This document shows positions 34,882 through 43,502 of a DNA stretch of 64,000 bases, piece after piece. Within the stretch, counting starts at the first letter, position 1; each line of letters starts with the position of its first letter. Below the pieces are notes generated by a model. It saw nothing but the letters and a program-made list of their open reading frames with translations. It was not told the DNA's origin and did not search any database. This DNA is from Terriglobales bacterium (lineage in GTDB: Bacteria > Acidobacteriota > Terriglobia > Terriglobales > Acidobacteriaceae), in NCBI GenBank assembly GCA_035561515.1, contig DATMXP010000014.1:62001-126000 (forward strand), given 5' to 3'. The translations under genes and the position numbers were made by a program.

Positions 34882-37830
34882 TCACTTCTTGATCCGCGTT
34901 TCCGGAATCGGCATATAAGCCCCGGACGCACCGGCAAAAACGATTTCGAAACGATCCAACGTTATGCCCGGGTCCAGTGCCGTTACCGTCAGCGTGTGGT
35001 TGCCCGGAGCGATCGGCACGTCGTGAAGGGCGACAACCGCAGCGTTGTCGAGCACGTTTTGCCGCCACTTGGCGCCGTAATACACGATGCTGAAATCCAG
35101 CACCTTCGGCGCCCCGCCATCGAGCGAAATCGCAATGCGCAGCTTATCGCTCTTGGTGATCGGAAAGGTGGGAAGCGCGATGGCCTTGATCGTAGCGATC
35201 TCATCAATCACGTAGTTGGGAAAACTGTAATCACGGTCTTGCGGTCCAGTCGCAAAGCGATAGACCACTCGCGGCGCATTGGCGAATGCCGCCGCATCGG
35301 CAACATCTACCGGCGTCAAATCCAGATCGGATTGCAGCGCCGCACCCGCATGACCAACTCCCTCGAGCACCTTCCATCGGCCGCTCCTTTCGTCAGCGTG
35401 GTTCGCATACATCGCCACCACGCCTTGCGAGTCGATAAACGACGCTGCTTTCGTGTCGATCGGACGTGCAATCCTTACGTGAACGGGTAGCGGCTGTTTG
35501 CCCGCACTGCACTGAACCGTCACCGTGCCCTCGCCTTTTTCAGGTGCCGTCGCCCAATCGATCGAAACCATGATGCGCTCTTCGAACCGGCGGTCTGCTT
35601 GCGAGAAGCGACCCGCACTGCGATCGATCTTGATCCATGGTGCGCTCGGCTGCGCGCTCCAGTCTTCATCAATCGAAGCTTCCGTAAATACATCGAGGTA
35701 GTAACTCTTGGCTCCCAACTCACGATGGAACGATGGCAGCGTTGGTGTCCACCAGCCCACGTCATCAAAGTATCCGCCACCTTCCACCTGCACACCGCAT
35801 TTGCGTGCGTCGGTTGGAGCCTGCCATTGCGGGATATACGGCGCTTCGTAGTTCGGAAGCGCATGTGGATAGTCGGTGACCATCCCGTTCCATTTGCCGT
35901 TCTCGATCACCTCATTGAACCGGCGAGTGTCGGCGGCAATCCGCTCCTGCGCCGCCTTGGCTTCCTGCGCGTATACATTGGCGCTGGCCCGGTGCTGCAG
36001 TCCGTAAACAATCGACTTGTCCAGTGCCAACTGACGCAGGCTCAAGTTCCCGCCGGTGTTCACCGTGTATTGCACCAGCTCATAAAAGGCGGACTTGCGG
36101 TCCGCCGGCATTTCTTCCATCAGCTTCGCCGATTCGGCAATGATGGCCCTGTAAGCGTCGGCTCGGCGTGCGTTCTCGTCGCTGAAATCGAGGATGTTGA
36201 ATTTCGATTGCTGCACCGACGATTCTGGAAATGTCGTCGAGAATGAAGCCAGTTCCGGATTCTTGTCGAATGCCAGCTTGTAGTAACGCCACATTACATT
36301 CGCGACTTCGTCCTGGTGCTCCGGGCCGAAGTTGCGCCCTGCCCACTCGTGCAAATATTTCTGTACGCTTTCCGGCTTCTCGAATGCTTCTATGTCAAAG
36401 GCCATCGCCAGGAAGAACTCGTTCAGGTATTCCACTGGCTTGATCGAACCAACGTTCAGCACCCACAGGTTACGCGCGTTGAAGTGGTAGGCCTTCGTCA
36501 TCTCCTCCCACATCAGTGTCGGGTCCGTAGAGCCAAGCCATAGATACGCCGCCGGAGCGCCCCAGAACGTCGCATGGTAATAGACGCCGGACCCACCGGG
36601 TCGCTTTCGCTCCGCCGGGTTATCCAATTGCATGATGTAACCGAAATTGTCTTCGGACCAATTCAGGATGATGTCTGCGGGCAGCTTCAGACGGCCCGTG
36701 TTGTAGGCGGTCGTGATCTCTTTGTACGGAGTAAACACCTGCGGTACCTGATCCGCAGGTTTGTGAAGGACTTCACTCAGGATCTTTCGTTGCTCCGCTA
36801 TCACTTCGCTTACCACGTCTGCCATCTGTTCGGGGGTAGCGGCGCCTTCCATCGGAAAGTCATCAGCCCCGCGCAGTCCCACCGTGTACAGATTGTCGTA
36901 TTTCCCGAACTTCTCGACTGCTTCTCTCCAGTACTGGAGCATCCGGGCTTTGTTCGTAAGCCAGTTGTACGGACCCATCGTTTTGGGGTCCCACTCATGC
37001 CCATTGTTGCGAAGCAGCATCTCGACATGAGAGCTGCCTCGGACGATTGCGTAATCGCTCGCCAGGTCGTAACTGCCCGGAATTTCGTTGAAAACCTTGT
37101 CGTAGTTGGTCATGGCAGGCCAGAGCATGTTCGCCTTCAGCCGCCACATGAGCTCAAAAACACGAGCGTAAGTCTTCAACCCAATGCCGCCGTGCTCTGG
37201 ATCGAAAGTGTTCGCCGCCCATTTTTGCAGGGACAGCGTGTTGATGAAGAATCCCCGGTACTTCACGGACGGCTGTTTCGAGTAGTACGTCGCAGCGCTC
37301 GCGCTGATGCTGTCCACTCTGCGGATCTTGACGTCGGCCCACCATTCCCAGGCCGACACGCCGATCTCACGGCTGAGATCGATCACGCCCCAGATCGTGC
37401 CGCGCGTGTCGGATCCGAAGATCACCAGCGCCTTCTGTTTCGCGTTCCACGGGGCAGGAACAACGGCGCGCCCGTACACTTCCCATTTGCCGCTGATCGG
37501 CGATACGTCGACCTTGTTTTTCTTCAACAGCGCAGCCATCCCCGGCGAGTCCGCCCGGCCAATAATCACTCCGACTCCACGACCGTCGCTGAACTTCGAG
37601 CTGACCGCAGCCGTCTGTCCGCTCAACGCCGTCAGGTCATGCTGCAGCAACTCCGCCGATTTGCGGATGGGCGTGCCGCTCGCGTTGTCGTAAAAGATGG
37701 TTGCGACATTCTTTCCATCGAAGAGTTGGATCGTTTGCGCTGCTGCCGGCGCTGCCGTCGCCAAGCCGGCCATGAACAGCAACAGTGTCCGAATCACCTT
37801 GCCGCGAACTGTGTTGTTTGAAGACGCCAT
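34882..37830 (-). CDS. Glycoside hydrolase family 115 (alpha-glucuronidase-like)
   Basis: A 982-residue secreted protein of GH115, a family of xylan alpha-1,2-glucuronidases. Signal peptide near residues 9-32 (TLLLFMAGLATAAPAAAQ). The domain order fits: an N-terminal beta domain with the SADTRGTIWG-like block (FGSDTRGTIWGVIDLSREIG), a TIM-barrel core (KYRGFFINTLSL, FELMWRLKANMLWPAMT, DYAIVRGSSHVEMLLRN, WSEDNFGYIMQL), then helical and beta C-terminal regions. In-frame starts upstream to 38037 would precede the signal peptide, so I take 37830. No other xylan genes are adjacent; downstream is the convergent haloperoxidase. Confidence 0.88.
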   Translation of the reverse strand: MASSNNTVRGKVIRTLLLFMAGLATAAPAAAQTIQLFDGKNVATIFYDNASGTPIRKSAELLQHDLTALSGQTAAVSSKFSDGRGVGVIIGRADSPGMAALLKKNKVDVSPISGKWEVYGRAVVPAPWNAKQKALVIFGSDTRGTIWGVIDLSREIGVSAWEWWADVKIRRVDSISASAATYYSKQPSVKYRGFFINTLSLQKWAANTFDPEHGGIGLKTYARVFELMWRLKANMLWPAMTNYDKVFNEIPGSYDLASDYAIVRGSSHVEMLLRNNGHEWDPKTMGPYNWLTNKARMLQYWREAVEKFGKYDNLYTVGLRGADDFPMEGAATPEQMADVVSEVIAEQRKILSEVLHKPADQVPQVFTPYKEITTAYNTGRLKLPADIILNWSEDNFGYIMQLDNPAERKRPGGSGVYYHATFWGAPAAYLWLGSTDPTLMWEEMTKAYHFNARNLWVLNVGSIKPVEYLNEFFLAMAFDIEAFEKPESVQKYLHEWAGRNFGPEHQDEVANVMWRYYKLAFDKNPELASFSTTFPESSVQQSKFNILDFSDENARRADAYRAIIAESAKLMEEMPADRKSAFYELVQYTVNTGGNLSLRQLALDKSIVYGLQHRASANVYAQEAKAAQERIAADTRRFNEVIENGKWNGMVTDYPHALPNYEAPYIPQWQAPTDARKCGVQVEGGGYFDDVGWWTPTLPSFHRELGAKSYYLDVFTEASIDEDWSAQPSAPWIKIDRSAGRFSQADRRFEERIMVSIDWATAPEKGEGTVTVQCSAGKQPLPVHVRIARPIDTKAASFIDSQGVVAMYANHADERSGRWKVLEGVGHAGAALQSDLDLTPVDVADAAAFANAPRVVYRFATGPQDRDYSFPNYVIDEIATIKAIALPTFPITKSDKLRIAISLDGGAPKVLDFSIVYYGAKWRQNVLDNAAVVALHDVPIAPGNHTLTVTALDPGITLDRFEIVFAGASGAYMPIPETRIKK

Positions 37831-38137
37831 CCCAAATTCCCTCGTTGGCAGAAGCCGACCGCCGGAATAGTTTGAGGTAAAGACTAAATCGATTCTTCCT
37901 TTCATTCCACAAGAACCCTCGGCACCGAACTCTGTCTTTGTGATGCGAACCGTACAATCCGACGAGCCTCTTTTCCAGCAGACCCGTTCACTCACCAGCC
38001 TCGCCCATAACCGGCGAAGATGGGGCTCGTGTCCCATGCGAACGACACCACCCGCTCACCACTTGTTCCCGCCAGCCGAAGAAATATCGTGGGAACAACC
38101 TCCGTGCCCTTGGGGTCGAATTTCCCAGGGGGATTAC

Positions 38138-39139
38138 ATGGATACCTCGAACGTTAGGAAGTTCTGCCGTGATCACGTCACTCGCATTCCGCGATACGCC
38201 GCTGTAGGCATTGCAATCTTGATCGCACTGAACATGGGATGGGTGCGCCCGCTGTCTCGCTATCGGGGGATCGCTGAATCAAAAGCCACCGGCCTCGGCG
38301 CAGTTTCGGGAGTCCTCACCGAATACGAAGAGGAATACTCTGAACAGGCACGCTCGGTCCAATACCTCGCACTCGCGGCTCCTCCGAACCCCAACGATCA
38401 GGACAAGGAAATCAACGTAGTATCCCGCGACCGCAAGATGGTTCGCTCCGCCAGCTTCGACCTGCTCGTCTCCTCTACTCTCGACTCGGTCCAGCAAAGC
38501 CAGCGCATCGCGGAAAGCGTCGGCGGATTCGTTGTCAGCTCCGACATCCGCGGCGACTCGAATGCGCAGTACGCATCCATGCAGATCCGGGTGCCTGCCC
38601 GCGACTACGACGACGTTCGCTCGCAGCTGCGAAAACTCGCTCGCCAGGTTCTCACCGAAACCACCGCCGCCGACGACGTAACACGCCAGTACGTAGATTC
38701 CGAAGCCGCCCTCCAGAACTACCGTGCCGAAGAAGTCCGCTATCGCGACATCCTGAATCGTGCCTCCACCGTGAAGGACATCCTCGAAGTCACCGAAAAG
38801 CTGCACGAAGTCCGACGTGAGATCGAGAAACGCGAGGCTGAATTCAAAACGCTCACGCTTCGAGTCGCCACCTGTCTCATCTCCTTGTCCTTCCGCACGG
38901 AAACCGAGTTGAAAGTATTCGGCATCCAGTGGCGGCCGCTGTGGGAGATAAAGATGGGCCTGCGCACAGGACTCGAAAGCCTGGTTCAGTACTTGAACGG
39001 CATGCTGTCATTCGCATTCCACCTGCCCGCCATTCTGCTCTGGTGCACGACGATCCTCGTGGGCATGGCAGTCGGGTGGCGTTTGCTCCGATGGGCACTG
39101 CGCCTCACCTTCAGCTCCAAACCTGTGAACACTATTTAG
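38138..39139 (+). CDS. DUF4349 membrane protein
   Basis: A 333-residue protein. Transmembrane helix at about residues 20-38, a periplasmic DUF4349 domain (MVRSASFDLLVSSTLDSVQQ to the EIEKREAEFKTL coiled coil at about 100-245), and a C-terminal region with a second hydrophobic helix (LPAILLWCTTILVGMAVGWRLL). Start 38138 is set by AGGGGG six bases upstream; the frame upstream lacks family character. The coiled coil suggests oligomerisation in the envelope. Function unknown. Confidence 0.8.
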   Translation: MDTSNVRKFCRDHVTRIPRYAAVGIAILIALNMGWVRPLSRYRGIAESKATGLGAVSGVLTEYEEEYSEQARSVQYLALAAPPNPNDQDKEINVVSRDRKMVRSASFDLLVSSTLDSVQQSQRIAESVGGFVVSSDIRGDSNAQYASMQIRVPARDYDDVRSQLRKLARQVLTETTAADDVTRQYVDSEAALQNYRAEEVRYRDILNRASTVKDILEVTEKLHEVRREIEKREAEFKTLTLRVATCLISLSFRTETELKVFGIQWRPLWEIKMGLRTGLESLVQYLNGMLSFAFHLPAILLWCTTILVGMAVGWRLLRWALRLTFSSKPVNTI

Positions 39140-39161
39140 GCTGGCGCCCATTGCCGGGGTG

Positions 39162-39194
39162 CCCCACTCTATTCGCGCAGCCAATAGGGTGGGG
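39162..39194. repeat. GTGGGG-type hairpin element
   Basis: Arms CCCCACTCTATT (39162-39173) and AATAGGGTGGGG (39183-39194) pair over 12 bases with one G-T pair, loop CGCGCAGCC. No T tract follows. Related hairpins lie near 43503 and 62822. The rest of the gap 39140-39423 shows no gene and no Rhs remnant that I can see. Confidence 0.5.
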
Positions 39195-39423
39195 TGAGAC
39201 GAACGTTCGTATCACCCTCGACTGATTGTCCAGTTCAAGGTACCGACATGGGGCTACTCGAGATCGAATCGGAATGGACAGCACGCTAGCGTGAGAGCAA
39301 AATCACTGGCAGTCGGGAACGGATATTTCTCTGTTCCATCGATTAACTCATGTGAGATGGAAGCGATGGCGGAAGAGTCGAGAAGTGGAATTCCAAATCA
39401 AATTCCTGGGAGCCAGACCAACA

Positions 39424-39753
39424 ATGAAAACATTGATACTCTTTGGTATTTTGGCCGTCGCCATGCTTTCTGGACCAGCGTTTAGTTGTCTTGCTGCAGA
39501 TCAGAAAGCGTCGGAACCATTTACTATTCGCGACGAACAAACCGCAATTCAGTTTGCTCAAGTTGTCATTCGCAGCGAATTTGGAAATTCGGAGTTCCGG
39601 GCATTGAAGAGGTACGAAGCCCGGCGAGATGACGATGAGTGGATCGTTCGGGGCTTTCGGACTAAGAAGATACCGAAGACCACTCATGGGGGTGTTGCCG
39701 TTGTACGGCTGAAAAGCAATGGGTGCGTAGTCAGCGTCGGGTATGACATTTAG
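39424..39753 (+). CDS. Secreted NTF2-fold immunity-like protein
   Basis: A 109-residue protein with signal peptide MKTLILFGILAVAMLSGPAF and a short domain resembling the NTF2-fold immunity family (Imm-NTF2): TAIQFAQVVIRSEFG, DDEWIVRGF and HGGVAVVRLKSNGCVVSVGY. Family members protect against polymorphic toxins. It heads the overlapping Rhs-tip array; its TAG stop (39751-39753) is followed without frame change by an Rhs-core reading frame. The cognate toxin is missing upstream, so it may be the relic immunity gene of a lost cassette. An in-frame ATG at 39352 is possible but would destroy the signal peptide. The region is visibly lower in GC than flanking genes. Confidence 0.6.
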   Translation: MKTLILFGILAVAMLSGPAFSCLAADQKASEPFTIRDEQTAIQFAQVVIRSEFGNSEFRALKRYEARRDDDEWIVRGFRTKKIPKTTHGGVAVVRLKSNGCVVSVGYDI

Positions 39754-40554
39754 AACAACAGACGATCACGTTCTCCCGGCAAAGAACGTGACTCTGAAAC
39801 CGGACTCGACTACTTCGGGGCCAGATACTACGGAAGTAATATCGGGAGGTATCTATCTGCTGATTGGGCCGAAAAGCCTGAGCCGGTACCCTTCGCCGAA
39901 TTCAATAACCCTCAAACCCTCAACTTATATCAGTACGTGGGAAACAACCCAGTTGCGCGGGCAGACGCAGACGGACATTGCTGGCCGGTTTGTACGTCTG
40001 TGATTGGTGGCGCGATAGGCGGTGCTGTTGGTGCAGGCGTTAGTTTCTATTCTCAATGGAAAAGCAATGGACACAGCATAGCCAAAATTGACACCGAAAA
40101 AGTCGCTTCAGCCGCCCTTGGAGGGGCAGGGTCGGGAGCTCTAGCGGGGGCAACGCTTGGTACATCACTCATTGGCAATGCCTTGAAGGGGGGAGCAGCA
40201 AACGTCGTAGGCGGTATGGTACAGCGAGCTACCAGCGGAGATCCGAACCATCACGCCATGGACGGCAAGCAGATCAGCAAGGACGCAGTCGCAGGTGCAG
40301 TCAGTGGTGCCGTCGGTACTGCGGTGGCCAAGGCATTGGTTTCATCTACGGTTGTGACGCCTGCTGGACAAAACACTGTACAGAATCTCAGTAATCCGAG
40401 TGCATACGATGCTGTTAAGACTACGACTGGACTTCGACCGGTGGCTGAGGTGCAGATCAAGATAAATACCGCCGCGACCGCAGCCGGTAACGCAGCTTCA
40501 CAGTCAACGTCCGCAATTCAAAACAAGCAGAAGGAGAAGAAGGATGGAAACTAA
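39754..40554 (+). CDS. Orphan Rhs core plus Gly-rich C-terminal tip (cassette 1), no start codon in the core
   Basis: An open frame of 266 codons directly after the NTF2 stop. It encodes the Rhs-repeat-associated core (GKERDSETGLDYFGARYYGS, ending NNPVARADADGH) then a C-terminal tip with glycine-zipper stretches (GGAIGGAVGAG, GGAGSGALAGATLG) and a Lys-rich end. The first in-frame start codon is the GTG at 39937, inside the core, so the Rhs part is 5'-truncated; it would need recombination onto a longer gene, or readthrough of the TAG, to be made whole. The Gly-rich tip and a four-helix partner protein suggest a membrane-acting toxin, an inference. Nucleotides 39778-39834 match the same region of cassette 3 at 56 of 57 positions. 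Confidence 0.6.
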   Translation, partial: NNRRSRSPGKERDSETGLDYFGARYYGSNIGRYLSADWAEKPEPVPFAEFNNPQTLNLYQYVGNNPVARADADGHCWPVCTSVIGGAIGGAVGAGVSFYSQWKSNGHSIAKIDTEKVASAALGGAGSGALAGATLGTSLIGNALKGGAANVVGGMVQRATSGDPNHHAMDGKQISKDAVAGAVSGAVGTAVAKALVSSTVVTPAGQNTVQNLSNPSAYDAVKTTTGLRPVAEVQIKINTAATAAGNAASQSTSAIQNKQKEKKDGN

Positions 40555-40915
40555 GAAACTCCTTCTATTATTCGTGCTAGCCGTCATCGCAGTCGTATGT
40601 TGGGCGGCAGGAAACGAGCTATTGTCTCCAGATTCGCGACTCCTGGCCGCGACTAACACGGTTGCCTATCCGGCATCGATTATCCTCGGTGCCGGAGCAC
40701 TAGCGGGTCTGGGAACGCGGCTGGCAAGCCTGCGAACTTCTCAAGGGCATGTCTCTCTAGCGAAAACAGGAGTCGCATTCGCTGGACTACTCACAATCGT
40801 GCTGGTGTTTCAGAGGTGCGGAGGCACACTTGCTCACAACCTCTCTCTGTATTTCTTGATAACTTTGGCATTGAGCTACGTGTTTCTGGTGCTACTACGA
40901 AGCCGAGCGGCATGA
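40544..40915 (+). CDS. Four-helix membrane protein, probable immunity protein 1
   Basis: A 123-residue protein with four hydrophobic helices (about residues 5-24, 38-58, 72-90 and 98-117). It overlaps the end of cassette 1 by 11 bases and its own TGA overlaps the next Rhs tip ATG (ATGA), a typical toxin-immunity arrangement. No family recognised. A membrane immunity protein would suit a membrane-active toxin; both statements are inference from position and topology. Confidence 0.55.
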   Translation: METKKLLLLFVLAVIAVVCWAAGNELLSPDSRLLAATNTVAYPASIILGAGALAGLGTRLASLRTSQGHVSLAKTGVAFAGLLTIVLVFQRCGGTLAHNLSLYFLITLALSYVFLVLLRSRAA

Positions 40916-41682
40916 GCGGATACTCGTACGACGTTCCGCTGTGTTGCGTGTCACAGTTCACCGGCAAAGAACGTGATGCCGAAACCGGCCTCGACTACTC
41001 CGGGGCCAGATACTACGGGTCAAACGTGGGGAGGTTCGTCAGTCCTGATGAGTTTGCAGGCGGACCGGTCAGCGTGTTCGGCGGCGATCCCACGCCGCCC
41101 GGGCCCCTTCCATACGCGGACATCGGCAATCCTCAATCACTGAACAAATATGCCTACGGTTACAACAACCCTTTGAAGTTCATTGATCCTGATGGTCATT
41201 CCTCACTTGTTTTCGACGGTGAAGAGAAGACAATCACTCTGTACGACAAAGACAACAAGCAAGTGGGTCACTGGGACGCTGCCAACAACGTCGACAGTCA
41301 CTCGGGCCTAAAGAACGGATTGCCGGATGGAACCTATGACATGCAGGACACCAAAGCTCCACATACGCATGATGCTGCAAAAGACTCGAAAGATGGCGAG
41401 TACGGCACGGTTGGCATATTCCGGGTGAAGGACTTCAGTGGTCCAGACAAGGATGCGAAAGGGAATCTCAACAAGCATCAGGGTGTCGGCGTACATGCAG
41501 GCCGAGAAAACAAGCCGGATGGGCTGAAACGAAAGGGTCCGGAGCATGCAACCCAGGGATGTATACGGATGACAGAAGACGCAATGAAGCAGATTAAAAC
41601 CACAGCCAAAGACGACCCCCTGACATATACCGTTGTAGTGAACAACAGAACGCTAAAAAAGAATGAGGAGGTGAAACCTTGA
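40912..41682 (+). CDS. Orphan Rhs core plus L,D-transpeptidase-like tip (cassette 2)
   Basis: A 256-residue protein whose ATG overlaps the previous stop (ATGA). Residues 16-96 are the Rhs core (QFTGKERDAETGLDYSGARYYG ... NNPLKFIDPDGH), shortened by an internal Gly/Pro-rich insert. The tip (97-256) carries His195 in VGVHAGREN and TQGCIRM with Cys217 and Arg219, the layout of YkuD-type L,D-transpeptidase catalytic sites (His, then S/T-x-GCxR). Such domains act on peptidoglycan stem peptides, and a T6SS effector of this kind is known. No signal peptide or delivery domain is present, so the gene looks like a spare tip. The next gene encodes a secreted protein, as expected for an immunity protein against a periplasmic toxin. 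Confidence 0.7.
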   Translation: MSGYSYDVPLCCVSQFTGKERDAETGLDYSGARYYGSNVGRFVSPDEFAGGPVSVFGGDPTPPGPLPYADIGNPQSLNKYAYGYNNPLKFIDPDGHSSLVFDGEEKTITLYDKDNKQVGHWDAANNVDSHSGLKNGLPDGTYDMQDTKAPHTHDAAKDSKDGEYGTVGIFRVKDFSGPDKDAKGNLNKHQGVGVHAGRENKPDGLKRKGPEHATQGCIRMTEDAMKQIKTTAKDDPLTYTVVVNNRTLKKNEEVKP

Positions 41683-42233
41683 TGCGCGTCGTAGTACGAA
41701 GAAAATACGTTCTGATGATTGTAGCCCTTTGCGTCGTTCTTTCCCCAGCGCGATTGGCGGGGGATCATGCTCCTCAGCAGATGGCCGGGAGAGCTCCAAC
41801 TAGCTGCGCCGGAATAAGGCTCGGCCGCGATACGTTTGACCGGCTGCGAGCGCGATTTGGTGAACCTAAATCTACCCGAAAGGAACTTGCAAAGGGCTAC
41901 TCAGATCGAGGGAACATTGATTACGAATGGTTGGTCGGAGACACAAAGGTATCAGCCGGTTCGTATTTCGTCGACAGAGAAGAGTCGCCAGTTTATTCCG
42001 TAACGGTTTCAGGCAAGCGTTCTGGAGAAACCGGGACTTGCGTGCTGGTCCTCGGTTCCAACGGTACAAGCGCCTCAAGGAAATTCGGCCGTGCGATGCG
42101 TGTCGTATCTCGTTACCCGAACGGGCGAACATCATCATTCGAGGTAGAGTGGTCTGACGGTACGACGCTCCGTGGCACGATCGATGACGATCGCAGAATC
42201 ATGCAACTAACGTTGACTTCGGCGATCGAGTGA
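41682..42233 (+). CDS. Secreted protein, probable immunity protein 2
   Basis: A 183-residue protein whose ATG shares one base with the upstream stop (TGATG). It begins with a signal peptide (MRVVVRRKYVLMIVALCVVL), then a beta-rich domain with two Cys. Its TGA overlaps the following GTG start (GTGA, 42230-42233). No family recognised. Position directly after the L,D-transpeptidase-like tip and predicted export make it the likely antidote to a periplasm-acting toxin. Confidence 0.55.
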   Translation: MRVVVRRKYVLMIVALCVVLSPARLAGDHAPQQMAGRAPTSCAGIRLGRDTFDRLRARFGEPKSTRKELAKGYSDRGNIDYEWLVGDTKVSAGSYFVDREESPVYSVTVSGKRSGETGTCVLVLGSNGTSASRKFGRAMRVVSRYPNGRTSSFEVEWSDGTTLRGTIDDDRRIMQLTLTSAIE

Positions 42234-43018
42234 TTTCGAGGTACAGGTACGACGTCTCACCGCGTTATACGTACCAGTTCACCGGCAAAGAACGTGACTC
42301 TGAAACCGGACTCGACTACTTCGGGGCCCGATACTACGGAAACACAGTGGGACGGTGGACGAGCCCTGACTGGGCCGAGACTCCAAAAACAGTGCCGTAC
42401 TTGGACCAGAGTGATCCGAGAACTCTTAATTTGTATTCATATGTCCGGAACAACCCCGTCTGGTTGCCGGATATAGACAGGCATGAAGATGGGCTTATAA
42501 AAGATTTCCTGAATGTAGTTGAAGTTGAAGTTGACGCTGGCGTAGGTGTGAAAGCTTCAGCACAAGCCGGAACGGTGGAGTACAAGGTCGAAGCTCTGCG
42601 AGTTGGAGTAGAACTGAAGTCAGGACTCGGAGGAGGTAACGCAGAGGCAAAGGATGTTGCGAAGCTTTTTGAATTCGGAGCTCAATCGGGACCGGTGGAA
42701 GGCAAGATCAAGGCAGGAGCTGAACTATCAACCGTTGACGGTGCGAAGGTTGAGGCAAGCGCTAACGGTCGGATCGGTCCGGTCCAAGGGTCGGTCAGTA
42801 TTAACCACGACGGAAATGTGGACAAGAGCCTGACGCTCGCTGGGAACAAAGACGTAAAAGTCGGAGCGACTCTCCAGGGAATGATTGGGATTGGAGTCAA
42901 AATCAACTTCAGTCAGCTCGGAAGGGCTTTAAGTAGCACCAGAGAGAGTTTGAATCTATTTGGCCAATATCTTGTTCAAGAAATGCAGAAATCTGTACCA
43001 GATAGGGATTTATTGTGA
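42230..43018 (+). CDS. Orphan Rhs core plus unknown beta-rich tip (cassette 3)
   Basis: A 262-residue protein from a GTG start overlapping the previous stop (GTGA). A 12-residue lead (ISRYRYDVSPRY) enters the Rhs core (TYQFTGKERDSETGLDYFGARYYG, TSPDWAE, NLYSYVRNNP). The core ends in LPDIDRH where the usual motif is DPDGH, i.e. slightly degenerate. The tip (about 80-262) is rich in short beta-like Val/Gly/Ala/Lys repeats and ends in an amphipathic helix; no nuclease or known toxin motif was seen. It closely resembles cassette 1 at nucleotide level in the core. The next gene overlaps it by GTGA. Confidence 0.65.
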   Translation: MISRYRYDVSPRYTYQFTGKERDSETGLDYFGARYYGNTVGRWTSPDWAETPKTVPYLDQSDPRTLNLYSYVRNNPVWLPDIDRHEDGLIKDFLNVVEVEVDAGVGVKASAQAGTVEYKVEALRVGVELKSGLGGGNAEAKDVAKLFEFGAQSGPVEGKIKAGAELSTVDGAKVEASANGRIGPVQGSVSINHDGNVDKSLTLAGNKDVKVGATLQGMIGIGVKINFSQLGRALSSTRESLNLFGQYLVQEMQKSVPDRDLL

Positions 43019-43446
43019 ATAAGAGCGTGATTAGGTCAGCCAAGACACTGCTTATCGCTGTGGGAACTCTTCTCTGCGTTGTGGCAATTCTTGCGGTGAC
43101 GAAAATCAGATATGAACGCAAGGAAGCGCTCCACGCCTTTGAGTCTTACATGCATGCAGTCACCATTGGAGACAACCACCTAGCGTATTCCTTGGCAGGT
43201 TCAGATTTCAAGGCGGCTGTACCCTTTGAAGATTACCTTCGGATAATGGAATCGCTAACCGACCACTATGGGATGCTTAAGTCCTTTGAAATCGAGGGAT
43301 ACTCTGTAAAAACTGAAGGTTCACTGAACAACTGGTCAGCTACATATACGACAAGTGTCGTTTTCCAAAAGGGAAGTTCGATTTTCACTTTCGAGTTCCA
43401 CAAAGACAACGGGATTTGGAAGTTGTATGGATTCAAAGAGCTCTAG
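43015..43446 (+). CDS. Membrane-anchored NTF2-like protein, probable immunity protein 3
   Basis: A 143-residue protein from a GTG overlapping the stop of cassette 3 (GTGA). One transmembrane helix (about residues 9-30) and a periplasmic domain (HAFESYMHAVTIGDNHLAYSL ... FEFHKDNGIWKLYGFKEL) with the helix-then-strand pattern of NTF2-like folds. It ends the overlapping array. An anchored immunity protein facing the periplasm is the simplest reading; the family assignment is approximate. Confidence 0.5.
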   Translation: MNKSVIRSAKTLLIAVGTLLCVVAILAVTKIRYERKEALHAFESYMHAVTIGDNHLAYSLAGSDFKAAVPFEDYLRIMESLTDHYGMLKSFEIEGYSVKTEGSLNNWSATYTTSVVFQKGSSIFTFEFHKDNGIWKLYGFKEL

Positions 43447-43502
43447 CCCTCCGTCCTCCGGACTGGTGGCCCACGTAACGGACCAGTTACACAGCTTACG
43501 TG

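Noticed and set aside
36574-37821. A 415-codon open frame opposite the GH115 gene
   Set aside because: It lies wholly antisense to strongly conserved GH115 sequence, has no family-like segments and its Arg/His/Val-rich composition is what the GC-rich complement produces.
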